6,679 bases of DNA, taken from assembly GCA_035546355.1 (NCBI GenBank), contig DATKEH010000092.1, positions 1-6,679 of the forward strand, given 5' to 3'. Of the stretch, positions 5,085 to 6,679 are shown one piece after another. Under the pieces are notes generated by a model. That model searched no databases. It was not told the DNA's origin and saw only the letters and a program-made list of their open reading frames with translations. The translations under genes and the position numbers were made by a program. This DNA is from DATKEH01 sp035546355 (GTDB lineage Bacteria > Acidobacteriota > Thermoanaerobaculia > Multivoradales > JAIOJS01). Position 1 is the first letter of the stretch. Every line of letters starts with the position of its first letter.

Positions 5085-5703
5085 ACTTCTGGGGGAACTG
5101 GGCGACAATGCCCGAGCTGAGCATGTCGGCCATGTGGAGGATCTGGGCGCGGGCACGCTCGTAGGCCGCGATGTCCGCTTCCCAGTCCTCGGCGAGGTGC
5201 GCCACCACCTCCTCCGTCGTCAGCTCGAGGTGGTCGCGCATCATCTTTCTGGTGGCCTCGGCCTCCCACTCGCGCGGGTTTGCGGCGGTCAGGAAGGCGG
5301 CGATCTCATCCGCGTTGGCGAGCCACTGGCGGTTGGCGGCGTCCTGCGCGGCGGCGTCGCCGGCCGCCGCTGCCGTCACTAGGTCGGCGGCGATGAGGAT
5401 GTGGTCGCGCAGCAGCGCCGTGAGCTTCGCCCCCGCCTCGTCACCATAGAACGGCTTGATCGCGTTGCCGATGTCGACTTGGTTCCGTAGCAGTCGCTCG
5501 GTCGTCGCATCTTTCGACGGCAGCCCGGCGGTCGCCTCGACGAGGAACAGCCGGGTCCAGGTGACGTGGTCCTCCCACAGCTGGCGCATGTCTGCGGCGA
5601 AGGCACAGCGGCTGGGCTTCTCCTCCCCGCGCAGACCAGGCGCGGTGGCGAGCAGCACCAGGAGGCCGACGCCCAGAGCCCGACCCATAAGATAGCCACG
5701 CAT
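5074..5703 (-). CDS. Exported helical protein of unknown function
   Basis: This 209-residue protein starts at ATG 5703, fixed by a strong AAGGAG (5715-5710) six bases upstream. Residues 1-26 form a signal peptide (MRGYLMGRALGVGLLVLLATAP), so the product is exported, probably to the periplasm. The mature part is nearly all helix: MRQLWEDHVTWTRLF, then RLLRNQVDIGNAIKPFYGDEA, LTALLRDHILIAADLV, WLANADEIAAFL, MMRDHLELTTEEVV, and ADMLSSGIVAQFPQKF at the end. This repeated His/Asp-containing helix pattern matches a widespread bacterial family that I recall only under unreliable names (glycosyltransferase, acetylglutamate kinase); no catalytic motif for those activities is visible. It is probably a helical bundle with conserved His, Asp and Glu that might bind a metal or ligand (inference). 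It appears full length and is divergent from the GntR regulator, which may control it. Confidence 0.85.
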   Translation of the reverse strand: MRGYLMGRALGVGLLVLLATAPGLRGEEKPSRCAFAADMRQLWEDHVTWTRLFLVEATAGLPSKDATTERLLRNQVDIGNAIKPFYGDEAGAKLTALLRDHILIAADLVTAAAAGDAAAQDAANRQWLANADEIAAFLTAANPREWEAEATRKMMRDHLELTTEEVVAHLAEDWEADIAAYERARAQILHMADMLSSGIVAQFPQKFTG

Positions 5704-5709
5704 AACACT

Positions 5710-5715
5710 CTCCTT
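5710..5715 (-). promoter_or_regulatory. Strong Shine-Dalgarno site of the exported protein
   Basis: AAGGAG with a six-base spacer to ATG 5703 selects this start over the second Met five codons in. Upstream of it the leader is a purine-only stretch on the coding strand made of AG and GATA repeats (about 5711-5736). Confidence 0.7.
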
Positions 5716-5736
5716 CCTCTCTCTCTATCTATCTCC

Positions 5737-5748
5737 GGCAAAATTGCC
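5737..5748. repeat. Short inverted repeat GGCAA-AA-TTGCC
   Basis: Five-base arms (5737-5741 and 5744-5748) surround two bases, 34-45 bp upstream of ATG 5703. The compact palindrome is where the promoter or operator of the exported-protein gene would be expected. It is short, so chance is possible. Confidence 0.35.
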
Positions 5749-5766
5749 CTCTGAACCACTGCGCCG

Positions 5767-5788
5767 GTCGACCGCACTCACGGTCGAC
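5767..5788. repeat. Perfect 8-bp inverted repeat in the divergent region
   Basis: GTCGACCG (5767-5774), loop CACTCA, CGGTCGAC (5781-5788) form a perfect hairpin or dyad. The left arm also lies in the 10-bp palindrome CGGTCGACCG (5765-5774). There is no T run on either side, so it is not a typical terminator; its place between two divergent genes suggests a protein binding site. Confidence 0.5.
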
Positions 5789-5808
5789 GGGCTGCCCCAG
5801 CGACACGG

Positions 5809-5828
5809 AAGAACATGCAAGAACGTGC
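5809..5828. repeat. Tandem 10-bp direct repeat
   Basis: AAGAACATGC (5809-5818) is followed directly by AAGAACGTGC (5819-5828), differing at one base. A 10-bp period places both copies on the same face of the helix, as in cooperative regulator binding sites. Confidence 0.4.
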
Positions 5829-5838
5829 GCGACTGCGC

Positions 5839-5871
5839 GTGTCAGACCACACCCACAGGGCGATCTGACAC
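5839..5871. promoter_or_regulatory. Dyad GTGTCAGA-N17-TCTGACAC, candidate operator upstream of the GntR gene
   Basis: GTGTCAGA (5839-5846) and TCTGACAC (5864-5871) are perfect reverse complements, ending 20 bp before ATG 5892; the match extends outward with one mismatch (CGCGTGTCAGA against TCTGACACACG). The position fits autoregulation by the GntR-type protein, although GntR operators usually have closer half-sites. It could instead be a leader-RNA stem. Confidence 0.5.
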
Positions 5872-5891
5872 ACGCCGGTACCGGGAGGACG

Positions 5892-6679
5892 ATGCCGAGA
5901 CGGCGTGACGAGATCCGCGACGCGCTCCGCTGCCGCGTCACGAACGAGCTCCATCTGGGCCTGCTCCATGCCGGCGATCGCCTGGCGAGCGCCCGCGAGA
6001 CCGCCCGGGAGCTCGGCACCGACTACCGGGTCGTGGTCAGCGCCGCGCGCGAGCTCGCCCACGAGGGGCTGCTGGAGATCCGCCCGCGTTCCGGCATCTT
6101 CGTTCGCGCCAGGAGCGATCGCCGGGACCGCGCCGCGTTGCTGGGGTTCGGCACTCGCCTGATCGAGCTGCTGCTCGACGAGGTGGAGAACGGAGCGTCG
6201 GTCAGCACCGTGGCGGAACGGCTGCGCCGTTGTCTCGACGGGGTGCGGCTGCGCGCCGCCTGCATCGAGTGCAACCGCGACCAGATCGAGTTCCTCAGCC
6301 GCGAGCTACGGATCACCTATGGCCTGGAGGCTTCCGGCGTCGAGATCGACGGGGTACGCGGCAACTACTGGACCTTGCGCCAGGCGGACTTGCTCGTCTC
6401 CACCGTCTTCCATGCCGAGGAGCTGCGTCACCTCGCAGCCCGCCTGGGCAAGCCGTGGATCGTCGCCACCCTCGACCCCCGGCGACGTGCCGAGATCGCC
6501 AGGCTGCTCACCGAGGGGCCGGTCTACTTCATCGGCACGGACCTCCGCTGGGCCGCCAAGGCGCGGCTGATCTGGGCCGGCGTCCCCGGCGAGGAGAACC
6601 TCCGGCCGTTGACGATCGGACACGATCGCCTCGACGACATCCCCGCGCAGGCGCCGGTGATGGTGATGCCGGCAGCCCG
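5892..6679 (+). CDS. GntR-family transcriptional regulator (runs off right edge)
   Basis: ATG 5892 follows GGGAGG (5883-5888). The frame stays open for 262 codons to the window end. Residues about 6-71 are a typical GntR winged helix-turn-helix: helix 1 EIRDALRCRVTNEL, AGDRLASARETARELGTDYRVV (28-48; the classic 'G..LpS.RelA..lgvs..tv' core), REL..EGLLEIRPRSGIFV (53-71, recognition helix end and wing). A linker helix region (80-117) leads to a C-terminal domain with alternating strands and helices: RAACIECNRDQIEFLSREL (121-139), then QADLLVSTVFHAEELRHLA and KPWIVATLDPR, followed by VYFIGTDLRWAAKARLIWAG. This alternation looks like a periplasmic-binding-protein-like or Rossmann-type sensor, not the FCD, UTRA or aminotransferase domains of common GntR subfamilies. 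The ligand is unknown. It is divergent from the exported-protein gene and is its likely regulator. Confidence 0.85.
   Translation, partial: MPRRRDEIRDALRCRVTNELHLGLLHAGDRLASARETARELGTDYRVVVSAARELAHEGLLEIRPRSGIFVRARSDRRDRAALLGFGTRLIELLLDEVENGASVSTVAERLRRCLDGVRLRAACIECNRDQIEFLSRELRITYGLEASGVEIDGVRGNYWTLRQADLLVSTVFHAEELRHLAARLGKPWIVATLDPRRRAEIARLLTEGPVYFIGTDLRWAAKARLIWAGVPGEENLRPLTIGHDRLDDIPAQAPVMVMPAA

Noticed and set aside
5161..5449. Plus-strand frames opposite the exported-protein gene
   Set aside because: Ala/Ser/Arg-rich antisense readings without start signals or motifs.

Overview
This is a high-GC window, most likely from a Gram-negative bacterium. The main evidence is two LpxL/HtrB-type lipid A late acyltransferases plus a DUF374 acyltransferase. 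Gene style and codon use recall soil Acidobacteriota or deltaproteobacterial-type genomes, but the sequence does not fix the taxon. There are no rRNA, tRNA or CRISPR signals.

Layout, left to right. (1) Bases 1-351 (minus) hold the N-terminal part of a possibly glycosyltransferase-like protein that runs off the left edge. (2) Bases 540-1448 (plus) hold a membrane-anchored coiled-coil protein that reaches the SPFG entry motif of an M23/LytM peptidase and then loses the catalytic domain; bases 1172-1398 carry what looks like the end of an unrelated protein in two other frames. (3) Bases 1445-2392 (minus) hold a complete LpxL/HtrB-like acyltransferase. Its GTG start overlaps the stop of a decapitated upstream gene whose last ~30 codons survive (2389 to about 2490). 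(4) Bases 2540-4161 (plus) hold a two-gene unit: a DUF374 acyltransferase of visibly lower GC, then a second complete LpxL/HtrB-like gene. (5) From 4161, exactly at the stop codon of that gene, begins an IS630-family remnant with an A8 frameshift site, an in-frame stop and a lost 3' third. (6) Bases 5074-5703 (minus) encode an exported helical protein of a family without known function. It is divergent from (7) a GntR-family regulator starting at 5892 and running off the right edge. The 188 bp between them carry several stacked short repeats that look like an operator/promoter region.

How the genes fit together: the centre is a cluster of three acyltransferases acting on lipid A or related envelope lipids, beside remnants of other envelope genes. 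The region is a patchwork with at least four probable break points (about 1171, about 2490, 4160/4161 and about 5027), consistent with IS-driven rearrangement. The right end is a separate divergent regulator/exported-protein pair. I see no convincing wholly new multi-gene system. The best leads are the acyltransferase trio, the GntR intergenic region and the IS junction that supplies a host stop codon.
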